This document shows positions 18,859 through 29,183 of a stretch of 43,733 nt of DNA, one piece after another. Each line of letters starts with the position of its first letter. The stretch's first letter is position 1. Made by a program: the position numbers and the translations under genes. Origin of the DNA: Condylostoma magnum (Eukaryota > Ciliophora > Heterotrichea > Heterotrichida > Condylostomatidae). The stretch is from the NCBI GenBank assembly GCA_920105805.1, contig CAKKTI010000157.1, positions 1-43,733 on the forward strand. Reading direction: 5' to 3'. The notes below the pieces were generated by a model that did not search any database, had not been told where the DNA came from, and saw nothing but the letters and a program-made list of their open reading frames with translations.

Positions 18859-21567
18859 CTAAGGCATCACACCTAAAGCCTTCTGAATAGCTGGCTTGCT
18901 ATAAGTATAAAGCAGCTCTTTATCTTCTTTATTCTCTTCAAATACTTCAATCAAAGATCTTGGATAGAACTCTCCGGATATCCCACAACTAAACTGCCAA
19001 GTAAAATCTCTGAAAAACAGCTGAAATTTCAAGTTCTTTAAATCCTTTTTCATCATATTATCAATCAAAATGAGTTTAACTACATGATTAAACCCGGTTC
19101 CTTCCTTATTTGACTCGACTAAATACGAAAATTAGTTTTAAAAGGTAATTTGCAGATCCTTCCTATCAATGACATCCTTTCCCTGCTGACCTATAACCTC
19201 TTGAGTTTAAAGCAGTACATAATCATAAAGCTCGTCTGTAATAAGGTTTTCTTCAATACGCTTTTGAAACAAATATGTTTTTAATCCTCCCATTGATATT
19301 AACAGATCAAAAAACAACTTAGGAATTCCAGCAAGTAGCCAGGCCTGACTGGATAAAACTTTCTCATATATACTGCATTTCCTCCATTAGAACAAGTAGT
19401 AAAACCCATAAAGCCAAACGGGGAAAATAAAGATAAAATTTATCATGAAAAACATCATACTAGTCAGCATAAACATGGGCATGTATCCTATTACTTACAG
19501 AGCTTTATCCAGCTTCTTTTTGCATAATAATCCCATACGATAAAAAGGACCAATCATCATCAACATAAAGTTAAGAGGAGTTGGCAGGGCAACAACTCCC
19601 CCGAATCCAGGAACGTATCTATTATAAACCCAAATACTGTATATAAAGGAGACATAGTAAGCATTTGTTGTAGAAGTAACATCCGCAAATTCATTGCCAA
19701 GCAAGGCTATCATTATATTGAGTAAACTAATTGTTGAAATAAAGGTCCAGATCATAGTAAGCCAGGTTCCAATACCAGATTCATCCGGGAATATTGAAAA
19801 ATCTATACCTCCTATTGCAAAATGAAAAGTAGTTCTGAAGGCTAATTCTAAGGATTTGAAGTTCTCTACCTCTGAGTAAAATAAGACCCAATATATCACA
19901 GAGAAGGAGAAGATCGAGAATGCGAGGATTAAGATGAAAGGGATTATGGCTTTTATTATCAAGTATATCATGTAAGCTTAGGTACCAACTTATCTATAAG
20001 CAATTAGGCACTGGAAGACTCTTAAGATCATTAAACTGAGTAATAAGCCTACAAAGATTTCTAGTTTATCATATGTCTCTGAATTCCATTCTTCTGCTAA
20101 CATTAAGTATGTTGGATAGGGAATTATGAACATAAACAAGAAATCCAGTATGAGATCAAATGTGATAGTAGGAGATTTCCATTCAAGGAAACATAAGGTT
20201 AGTTTTGCCATCATACTTCCAAAAATGCTTAACATAGCAAACTGTAAAATCTAGTACTGCTGTGCAAGGTCATCAATATCATCTTCCAACTGTTTCTCTC
20301 TAGATGCCAACATATTACCCTCCTTTAGCTCTCGCCTTAAATCATACCACTGATACACCACAATAAGCATGAATATAAGAAAAGTCAAATAGAATATAAA
20401 CTCGATAATAAGCTTTGGGAAGTAATTTTTTCTCCATGCACTAAATGAAAACAAATCAACTCCCTCTATTTGTTTTTATGCTTGTAATTTCCACAGTCCT
20501 TTATCATAAGTTTCTCTAATGTTATAAAAAGGACTCATTTCAGCTACTCTGGTTTCTATTAGTCCTCCATAGAATAAAACATTTAAAGCAGCGTCTAATG
20601 CAAGTGGCTGATTTAATAAGCTTCTATACATTTGCAGGTTTTTAATAATTATCTCTAGAATCAGCTTCCTTTGAAATCTTTAACTGTAGATTAATTCGAT
20701 TTAATAAGAATCATGATAACTTGATTAAATAACTTCTAAAAACTGTATGATTTTATCTTAAAGCTCTTGGAACTTTTAAGTTAGTTTTGAATCCCAGCAC
20801 TTTACCTTTTCTATAAGCTCGTTCACTAGAACTCCGTATGCAAAAGGACAGGAAATTCTCATAAGAAAGCAAGAGTCAATATCCTCATACTCAAAAATAT
20901 CAGCAATTGTGTTATATAGGAAGCTAAGTAGATCTAAGCTGTTTTAGTTAGATTCCCAAAAAGTTAGAATTTTCAGTACTAATTTATACTAATCCTTTAC
21001 ATTTAATCGTTTGATAAGCCTTATTAAATTAGCTCTTGATAGATGGGTTTAAGGTATAAAAGAGTTCTTTGTTTCATATTTTACTACTTCATACACAATT
21101 TCTAGCTAATTTAAGTCAATTAGTTTGGCAGTTTGCTTTTTAGTACAATAAGCCCCTTTACTTATCAATGTTTTTAGTTAGTCGAATAGCCCATTTTCAA
21201 TTGCTTGCTCCACGCCTATCTCTTCCTTATACAACGAAGTATCATTTAGAAGGGATTTATCAGGGACTTAAGATGGAAATATCTTAGTTTCTTTTCCGCC
21301 TTAAATAAAGTTCTCAATATCACTAACCAGTGCTTAATTATTTAAACTTTAGGCCAGTTATACAGCCTCCTGATCATTGACTTAGTCAATATTCTGAAAA
21401 CTGTCAACAAATTCGTTATCTCCAAATTACACGGCAGATCATATAACAAGTTGCTTCATATGTTCCGACTAATCCTCCTCAACCAGCTAATATCGCTACT
21501 GGTATAACTATCGCACTGACTGAATAGAAACTCCTTTTGGGGTTTATCCAAATATATTAGAAATCAT
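18859..21567 (-). CDS. TRP-like cation channel, tandem copy C
   Basis: 902 residues, starting MISNIFGQTPKGVSIQSVRQ and ending QKALGVMP with TAG 18861-18859 then TAA. Layout as in A and B: helical repeat region (LIDLNQLEIVYEVVKY), S1 from WRKNYFPKLIIEFIFYL, S2 SIFGSMMAKLTLCFL, S3 FDLILDFLFMFIIPYPT, S4-S5 RVFQCLIAYRQVGTQ, S6 SLLNIMIALLGNEFADV. Its pore differs from the other two copies: FRTTFHFAIGGIDFSIF, that is GGID in place of GNVD and His before the filter. This could change ion selectivity or acid sensitivity. The acidic S1-S2 loop (ASREKQLEDDIDDLAQQY) is longest here. It lies about 72 nt downstream of the EH-domain gene, same strand. Confidence 0.85.
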
Positions 21568-21639
21568 AAAAAATGTAAAAAATTATCTCATAAGCTATTT
21601 CATTAGGGTTATATACTACTAAACATATTACAAAATTTA

Positions 21640-23688
21640 TTAACTAATTTATTTCTTTTTGATAGTAGAGGGATCAAAGCTGAAAAGGTTGGATAGTTAG
21701 GGCTGACTGAAATTTTAGAAATTTATCTGCTGGAAATTTGCGAAACCTCCAGTAGGTTGTGTATTACTGTTTTCCGAATTAAATTGGGAAAAATTTATTT
21801 CTTAATTGTTCTCCTTTTTTTCTTCCTTACTTTACTGTACTTAATTGTTTTAGAATAAATTTGTATCATTGGTTGTCTTAAGAGACTCTGAATTACTGGT
21901 TTCCAATGGCTTTTGATCATTAAGTTACTCACTAGTAGGAAAGTCGTCAAAGAAGTTTATTGTATTAGAAATTTAACTAGAGTTATTACTTTCATTATTT
22001 GTTTATTAATTTGGCATTTGCTCAAAAAAGTTAATTTCACTTGCAGTTTATTTACTTTCAGCTTTGTCTTAATCTTATTATTCACTTTAAGAGTTAGTTT
22101 AGATTTCTAAGTTATCTTATTGGTTTTCTTAAATTTCAGAGTCCTCACTACTTTATAGTTCATTATTAATTTTATTATTCCCTTCATCTAATAAACTATC
22201 ATCATTTATAGATTCCTACTTATTTTGTATATTATCTTCCTATTTCTTTCACGAGAAATCAAATTAGTTATTTTCGTCAAACTATGAAGGACTTGGTAAA
22301 TCAAATACAGACATCTTATTATTTTATATAGGTTCAATTTCTAAGTGTGATTATACTTATTATGGCTATTCAAAATTTTCATCTGTTTTACTTTCATTTG
22401 TAATAAATACAGCATCGATAAAATCTTCTAAATTACTAGGAAAAGTTATCTTTTCTTATTTCTCATCACTTTCATTAGATTCTTATATATTAGTTACATT
22501 AGGGACTTGTTCTTATTGATTTATAAATGTGATTTATTATGCTTAGGGAAAACTAATTTCTTACTATTTGAAATGGTTAAAATCAATTTATTATTCTTAT
22601 TTTGCAGAAATCTCATTTTCTTACTCCTTACTAGGGCTGACTTACCTGTTGTTAGCTATTTCTAATTCTTATTTTAGCCTTTCTATCTTTAATTTATCTT
22701 ATTCCCATTATTATTAAATTTCCTATTTCTCTTATTATGCTTATAGCAATTCTTATTAAATTTCTTACAGACGTTATCCTCATTACTACAAATTATTCTA
22801 TCTTTCCTACCCTAATGCCTATAATACCATGTTCCACTTACTTCCTATTACCCCGCAATTCTTTTCGATATCCTTAACAAACTAATCCATCTACTAATTA
22901 TCTCTTTATAAATGTTAAATCTCATAATCAATATTCTGAATTTACTACAATATAATTTTCAAGGTTTACATTTTCTACTAAGCCAAATTAGGGTCAACCA
23001 CATTTCCTTAAATCTACCTCTAAGGCTACTCTACAATCCTTTACTAATCATTTTACAGCCTTCTTGCCAAGTACTCTGGAAGATGCATTGGTACAGGCAC
23101 ATTTTCTTTAATTTTCCTTTCAATAATAAACATAGCCACTATGAACTGCTTTTAATTCATTTGATTATTCTTGTAAAAGTCAACTAACTCTAAAACCTTC
23201 CTCAAATCCTACAATTCTAGTCAATCATGCTATAAAACTTCTTTTGCAGTCATTCCACTAATATACTCTTACCCTTGCGAATACTCCCTGAAGATATTGC
23301 AGTACCGCTGATTTTACTCATTACTTATTTCCCATGGGTCTTTCTCCTATTTAATCTCTGTTTATGATGCGAATACGGGAAGCTGTACATGCACATTGTT
23401 CAAAATACTCTAAGCACTTATGGGAATTCCATTTTACGCATATGCGATCAATCTGAGCGCTATATAAAATCCCTCTCTGTCTAAAAAGTCTTAGTATTAA
23501 ACTCTACTTGATGCTATGTTTCAAATATCACGCAGCACTTGTAAAGGGAGGCCTGATCGCATGAAAAAGTCCCTTGCTGGTATTCCCTCAACACGATTTC
23601 TCCCTCCTGATGCAACTTAATAGAAAAAGTTACTGTAAACACCGTGTTCTTGAGGAGTAAGCTGAATGCTTAGTTGATTGAACTGCAT
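21640..23688 (-). CDS. EH-domain protein, Eps15/Pan1-like endocytic adaptor
   Basis: 682 residues from ATG 23688 (MQFNQLSIQLTPQEHGVYSN). There are two N-terminal EH domains: the first spans about residues 8-95 with VLRDIWNIASSR and FYIALRLIAYAQNG, the second about 125-190 with LRKVLELVDF and NQKQFIVAMFIIERK. The W of DIWNIA is UGA. A predicted coiled coil (about 215-330, extremely Gln-rich and full of UAA/UAG) is followed by a long low-complexity Asn/Gln/Ser/Glu tail with repeated short FD, FF and INFF motifs, as in Eps15-type adaptors that recruit clathrin partners. EH domains bind NPF peptides at endocytic sites. The stop is TAA-TAA at 21642-21637; an earlier TAA at 21651-21649 after IKKK is possible. 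The next gene downstream is channel copy C. Confidence 0.88.
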
Positions 23689-23711
23689 ATTTAAATGATG
23701 AATTTAAAGTA

Positions 23712-25313
23712 TTATCCTATTATACTGCTTTCCTGCCTGGCTAATGACAGTTGAGGCATTAGTTCTGATAAATTAGTGAGTAGATTTTTTGCCATTAGTT
23801 AAGCTTTTGTTGCTCTGAAAGCTAAGTTGTTGTCATTTTAAGCAATTGTTGTGTTTGTGTCTTATTTTACTAGTTGCATTCTTTACAGTTTTTGAATTTC
23901 TAGCATGTGAATCCGTAAGTTGTTTCTAAGGTTCTCCTAGTTCTTTTGTGATTTGTTTTTATACATTGTTTAGTTCTTATTATGTCATTCATTTAAAGAT
24001 ATGCATTCTTTTACTATTCTAAAGAACTTCATACTAGTAGTAAACCTTTTCTAGAGTATTTACACTAGTTTTATATCAGGAATAGTTTACCCTTAGTCTA
24101 TCAGCCTTTTGATCATTGATAGCTTAGTGAAACTTACTATTATTAGTTCGTTTATGCTTAATTTGAGTCGATTACACTCATAACTGACTTTCTATCTGAA
24201 ACTATGGACAAGGAATTGCTCTTATTACAACTTACATTTAGTGCCTGGTATACAAGATGGGAAATTTGAGTATTTTCATGTTAAAAGTGTCAAAAGCAGC
24301 CAAATATCTAGTAAATCCTGCTGATTTTTTGTAGCGATATCTAGAGTTCTATGAGTAGAAACTATAGATAAGCTTTCTCAAGGTTTATTTATAATACATC
24401 CGGCTAAAATAAACCTTTAGAAGGTGATTGATTTGTTACCTAGCACAATACCTCTTAGATCTGTCATTTTTAGTATAGATTTTTAGACAAAGCATCTTCT
24501 TGGCTTGTGAACTTTTCATATTAGTGCATTTTTGTCTTAAGAGTATCTTAAATGAATTTTGACTGAGCTAAGTCCCGTATAATTGTATTTAGTTAGCACA
24601 TAACCAACACTCATCCTACCCATTATTTCTTAGATGCTTGTATCTCTCGTATAATAGTTGCCTATACGTTGAAATCTTTGTCTATCTTGACAAAATGTTT
24701 AAATAAGTTTAATTGAACTCTATTCATGTAGGATAAGATTTGCCCCAATGTTAGAGCTAAGTTATTCTTACATACAGGTAAAGTGTCTTCTAAAAGCCAC
24801 TTTGAAACCCTTATCTTTATGTGCATTGTTTTACTTCTTTTAAATACTATTATCAAGTCTAATATCTTAGTATTAATCTAGTATAAGTGAATCAAGGTTA
24901 CTTATTGAGTTTTCATCAAAATCAGAGCCAGCTGACATAACTGAGGGACTTTGTAGTTACTTTTTGGGTAGTTAACCTTTATGAAGTGTTGATTGTATTT
25001 AAGATATACTTAATTCACAATTTGAACCATCTGCATCACCAATAGGAATATTTCTATGTGGGACTTCTAAGAATGAATTATTTGCTATCATATAAGATAC
25101 ATCAGAGGGACTACGTGGGCTAGATTATACAGAGGGCTTATTCATTCTAATTAACTTTTAAGGACATTTTAATTATATTAGCCCTGCTTATTCATCAGAG
25201 TCACTTATACTTTAATTTACGTTTTAGAATAGTCGTTTTTATTTACTAAGATTTTACTTAATAGATCTTTTTCTGTGTTTCTTTAATTTCTTATCAACTT
25301 ATTTTTAATCCAT
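23712..25313 (-). CDS. PH-domain protein, otherwise uncharacterised
   Basis: 533 residues from ATG 25313 (MDQKQVDKKLKKHRKRSIKQ). A basic, Ser-rich N-terminus (about 1-190, with SPRSPSDVSY) leads into a PH-like domain at about 225-345: RMSVGYVLTKYNYTG at strand 1, ALIWKVHKPRRCF, DLRGIVLGNKSITFQRF, SLSIVSTHRTLDIA and a closing helix QDLLDIWLLL. The L-x-W and R-T-L-D-I landmarks, with W from UGA, fit the PH variant common in plants and protists. The C-terminal 190 residues are basic helices (FFRIVKECISLNEW, LEIQKLQRMQL). It likely binds phosphoinositides; no enzymatic domain is visible. It ends at TAA 23714-23712, just 23 nt before the EH gene's ATG on the same strand, so both may serve the same membrane-traffic route, though that is only a guess. 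Confidence 0.75.
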
Positions 25314-25518
25314 TATTAAGTTTTGAATTTTTATTGTAAGGGATTTTTGACTGCTGATTCTATAGGGAATTTTTCATTATAAATAATAAAGACTTAGTAT
25401 AAGAACCACAAAGTAAAAGATTTGAAATACTGACTTTATATATAAGAAGTACTGATAAAGTTAAAAGTCTGTTATAGTTTCAAAATTATAAAATTCATAC
25501 AATAACACATTACTTTAA

Positions 25519-25896
25519 TCAAATATTTTCAACAATACGCCTTCCTTCTCTTGCCTCATTAAATAGATGATAAAAGGTAAAAAATATATGCCTATACTCT
25601 AAACTTTCAGCATATCTCCTTAAACTTTAATCCTGGGGCAAATCTTACTTACGTCTTCTTTTGTTTATTACATTTCTGAATACAAACGGCTTGATTTTTC
25701 TTTACAATATACTTTTCCATACAATTGGCTCCATATACACACAAAAGCATCATTCCTTGCATACCTAAGACACCGTCTATAGCTCTTGGGGTGTTAAGAA
25801 CTTAAAAATTTCAACACATCTTCATGTTTCATACTACTCTTCCAGCATCCATTACTAAAGTACTCCGTATTTACCATACTCAGAACACAATTCCAT
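25519..25896 (-). CDS. Small F-box protein
   Basis: About 125 residues starting MELCSEYGKYGVLQQWMLEE. An F-box follows at about 30-75: RCVEIFKFLTPQELQTVSQV then CKEWCFCVYMEPIVWKSIL, with the typical pattern of Leu/Val/Cys and the final V-W. F-box proteins recruit substrates to SCF ubiquitin ligases through SKP1. The tail is basic (NKRRRKQDL) and lacks a recognisable substrate domain. The stop lies in a cluster of UGA/UAA codons (25521-25519, 25512-25510, 25497-25495, 25488-25486). It is head-to-head with the F-box/XPA-like gene, the two ATGs 4 nt apart. An alternative start at the internal Met17 is possible. Confidence 0.65.
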
Positions 25897-25900
25897 AATA

Positions 25901-27152
25901 ATGGGAGACATATACTATAGAAAAATCCCTTTGGTAGCAATGTACAGCAATCCTGCAGCAATTTACCACGTAGATAGAAAACTGCACAATACTCCAAATT
26001 TTGTAACCTCTACCAAACGTATTTGGATTCTAGTTTGTAATTACCTGAAGGTGCCTGATATACTAAAACTTGGACTGCTTTCTTAATAGTTCTATTCTTT
26101 GACTTATGATAGAGAAATTTGAACTTCTTATATTATATAAAATCACAGCAGAGTGCACCTGTAAAGAGTTATTAATCAGGAGTACAATAGCTGTCATTTG
26201 GCAACTGGAATAGAGTTTGATGCAATGCATAATTTAATAGATACTATCATATCTCCAAACCCAGATCTAGTTGACATAAACAACGAGAATGACTTGGCTT
26301 CGGTAATAAAAGAAAATGATTAAGGATTCGAGCAAGTCCCACTAAGCCTATTGGAGTAATTCTAAGCAATTGAACTAAAAGAGTTTTCTATAATTCTATA
26401 CCAACATTCCTGCATTGAATGCAATTAAATAAAAGAGTAAATCCTCAGATGTCCCATTTTAAATAAATTTATCTGCTTTGAGTGCCGAGCTCTCAACAAG
26501 TACATGATGCTAAGCAAGGCCAGTGTTAAAAAGAAGTACGGAATACCATTTGACATACTAAACAACTCTAGTCTCCTATCAATTGACGCTTAAAATCCCA
26601 TAGGCAAAGGATTCACGGACATGAAGCTTTTCTATGACTTCTAAGTCCAATAATTCCTATAAAAGGAGCAAAACCCTCAGTACATGAGACGTTAACAGCT
26701 GAAAGAACTACTATAAAGCGAGGGATACCAAAATGGTCTTGAGCACTTATTCTTCTCTAAAATCGTTGAATCATACATACAAAAGGAGAGCTTCAGTATC
26801 CAAAAGGCAAGATAAGACATTATCAAGAGGTATGAAAGATCCAATCAGACCAGAACTGCAACTAGACATAATTAGACTTTTTTTATTAAATATGTCCTTG
26901 AGCTTTAACACCTTTAAAACTCTCCTTCAGACAACTCCTAAATTCAACTTTGATGAAAACTTTAAACCTGAGTAAGTCCACTAATACTATTACACTCTCA
27001 ATAGGAAACACGCAGTGGAGAACTTTGTTCCTGAATCTTTTGAGGAATAAATTGCAAAGACAAGCAGCACTCAAGAGGAGTATTAAAATCAGTTTTACAA
27101 GCTAAAGCAGTCTTATAAACTGATGCAGGAGCTTTTTGAGGCTAATCTATGA
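25901..27152 (+). CDS. F-box protein with an XPA-type zinc finger (one intron)
   Basis: 410 residues from ATG 25901 (MGDIYYRKIPLVAMYSNPAA) after removing a 19-nt intron at 26830-26848. An F-box lies at about 46-80 (RIWILVCNYLKVPDILKLGL, then LSQQFYSLTYDREIW). From about 165 a zinc finger C171-x2-C174-x17-C192-x2-C195 has exactly the spacing of human XPA (C105, C108, C126, C129). It is followed by the XPA-like LSKASVKKKYG, then DMKLFYDFQVQQFL, which parallels XPA's DMKLYLKLQIVKRSL. XPA recognises distorted DNA in nucleotide excision repair. The fusion suggests an SCF-linked repair or XPA-derived adaptor. The C-terminus (KTLLQTTPKFNFDE onward) is of unknown role. The stop is UGA 27150-27152 or TAG 27156-27158. 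Confidence 0.75.
26830..26848 (+). other. 19-nt intron in the F-box/XPA-like gene
   Basis: Starts GTATGAAAG and ends ATCAG. Upstream the reading frame is KARQDIIK; downstream coding quality continues only in the +1 frame (PELQLDIIRLFLLNMSLSF). Removing these 19 bases joins the two as IIKRPELQLDI. Size and GT-AG ends fit the tiny introns known in heterotrich ciliates. Confidence 0.65.
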
Positions 27153-27181
27153 GTTTAGGTAACATTTTATAGAATTTTATT

Positions 27182-28450
27182 TTACTCTTCCTCTAATTCA
27201 ATAAGTTTTGATTTTATTGTTTCCATATTTGGGTATTTTGAAGTAACTGGGACGAAGTTGAAGTACTTTTGCTCCTTTTTTAGCCCTTGTTTGCATCAGT
27301 CTATGCTCTATTGCTCGCTGTTTAGTATTAAAATGGCTTGGGCTATTTAGTATTACTAGTCTTGGCTACATTGTAATTAATTGACGATTTTTAAGAACAT
27401 TTAATCTTATTAAAAGTTACAGTTTAAAAATTGCGAGAAGTCTTGCTGTTCTGAGTCAACTGGGACAAAGAATATCAAATCGTGTAGTAGATAAAGCTTC
27501 ATTTCTACGAATAATTAAGAAGCTTGTAATTGTTTGTAATCTTCTGATATTTTCAGTAGGTAATTGGTATTTCTTCATTTAAACTTCTAGGGTAGAGTTA
27601 AGTACTTCCTTCACCTTTTTATGTCTTAGATTATTTATAGGGTAATATTTCTTATCTTTATGAGCTTTTACGGGATTTTGTCTCTGAATGTTTTTGGGTG
27701 TATTCCTTCTATTAGCAAGCTTAAAATGCTGTTTATGTATATTTCACGCTAGTTGATACTGATGACTATTAATGAGTATAATTAGTAGCACTCTTTAAGC
27801 ATGAATCCGTAATCTATCAGAAATTTTAAGCATGATTCATCATCTCCAGCTTATAAGTCAATGTACGGCTAGATTGCTTAATACTCGTACTTTGGAACAT
27901 TCATTTTTGTAAGGTAAAAGGATATCTTTAAAATTAATCGGGATAGAATGGATCTTTGGCTGATTTTCAAAGCACTTTTCAATTAAGTAGATTCACCAAA
28001 GGATGTGTTATGAGTTGAGGCAAAAGATACAGTTTTTCTTTAGGGTTGTTTCAATATTATCTTCTTTTACGGCCTTTCTGCTAGTAAAGCTCCAGTTTAA
28101 GTAGATTTTTTAGTATAGTACAAAATATTAGGTGTTTGAATACCTTTGTTCAACCTATAATCAGCCTTATCACAATATGACTCCCCTATAAAACTGCTTT
28201 GTTTGGTTATAACTCTTTTACAAATCCTTTATCTTGGTCTGCGCAGTCTTAGATCAGCGTATGTGTACTTTTATCTAATCTCACTAGTGTTTCTAAATAC
28301 AGTATTAGGAGGTTCCTATAATTTCATCAATGCTATGATTTCAGGCTGATCTCTGATATTTCTATTAGAGTACTCTCAACTACTTTGCCTTCTTTTATAA
28401 ACACTAGGTTTTTTCCTCCTCTTGGCTTGTGATCTTAATGAAGACAGCAT
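27182..28450 (-). CDS. Uncharacterised basic protein
   Basis: About 422 residues from ATG 28450 (MLSSLRSQAKRRKKPSVYKR). The N-terminal 160 residues are very basic with Ser/Thr and short repeats (RLRRPRQRICKR, TKKSTQTGALL), suggesting disorder or nucleic acid/microtubule binding. The C-terminal 250 residues look like a globular helical fold (KFLIDYGFMLKECYQLYSLI, LTLPQKFKWRNTNYLLKISE). I recognise no family. The stop is TAA 27184-27182 or TAA 27169-27167. It is tail-to-tail with the F-box/XPA-like gene, about 25 nt apart, and head-to-head with the coiled-coil gene at 28467 (16 nt between ATGs). Confidence 0.65.
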
Positions 28451-28466
28451 AATACGTTACTTAAAT

Positions 28467-29171
28467 ATGTAGTACATGGAGGAAGAAAATATAAATCCTG
28501 CAAAAACTAAAAGCTCCTTTATAAAAAACGCTAAAAATAAGAGATAGTTGGCTTCAAATACTATAAAGTAATACAGAGACGAGCTAAAAGCAAACCTTGA
28601 TTCTCTTGACAAGATTCAAAAATCTTAATAACAGTATCAATAAGCTTTGAAATCTGCCTAATAAGAACAGTTCAGTCTAGAAACTGAGAATTAGGTGCTA
28701 AAAGAACAAATTGAGTAGTTAGCAAAGGCAGACAAGGATAAAATCCCTTAATAAAATACTCCAGAAGTGTATCCCTAGCATCCAGGTTATACTCCCCCAT
28801 TAGATGAAAATGAAACACTGGAGATAGAAAAACTCACAGAGATATGCTTTTAGTAGTCAGTGATGGTTGAGGAGTGTATTCGTTAACTAGCGTCAAAAAA
28901 CGATGAAAATGAACGTCTACATACAAAAATAAGTGAAATCTAGTCAAATTATGGCTCGCCCGGAGGTTCTTAAACAGGCTCTTTTATACGGTACGACTCG
29001 TTCTCTGAAGGAAGCCCTGGGTATGACAGCATGAACTCCTATAGCATTGAGTGGAATAATAGCAGAGATGAAATGAAGAAACGAAGAAGAAAGAAAGAGC
29101 TGAAAAGAGGAAAGGGTTGCTATGATTTTGAAAACGATGCTGTTATAGGTTGTAATTTCATTTTGATGTAA
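28467..29171 (+). CDS. Uncharacterised coiled-coil protein
   Basis: 234 residues from ATG 28467 (MQYMEEENINPAKTKSSFIK). Residues about 35-95 form a coiled coil (YRDELKANLDSLDKIQKSQQ and ETENQVLKEQIEQLAKADKD), then a Pro-rich linker (PEVYPQHPGYTPP), a second helix (EIEKLTEICFQQSVMVEECI), a Gly/Ser/Tyr-rich stretch (GSPGGSQTGSF, EGSPGYDSMNSYS) and a highly basic tail KKRRRKKELKRGKG that could be a nuclear or membrane-binding signal. No known domain. It ends in tandem TAA-TAA at 29169-29174, 9 nt from the stop of the opposing gene. Confidence 0.65.
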
Positions 29172-29183
29172 TAAAGTACAAAG

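Larger units (their letters stand above)
13163..21567 (-). repeat. Tandem array of three TRP-like channel genes
   Basis: Three complete, same-strand genes of 905, 903 and 902 codons are separated by 122 and 144 nt of AT-rich spacer. Shared blocks sit at the same place in each: FFSxSxWRKNYFPK before S1, RVFQCLIAY after S4, QVYMIYLIIKAI, the pore, LLNIMIALL, and a last helix QKALG. The copies are clearly diverged at protein level in the N-terminal half, so the duplications are not recent. Confidence 0.85.

Noticed and set aside
21640-23688. A tandem nucleotide repeat in the Gln-rich part of the EH gene
   Set aside because: The TAA/TAG-rich pattern is irregular and encodes a Gln-rich coiled coil; there is no fixed repeat unit.
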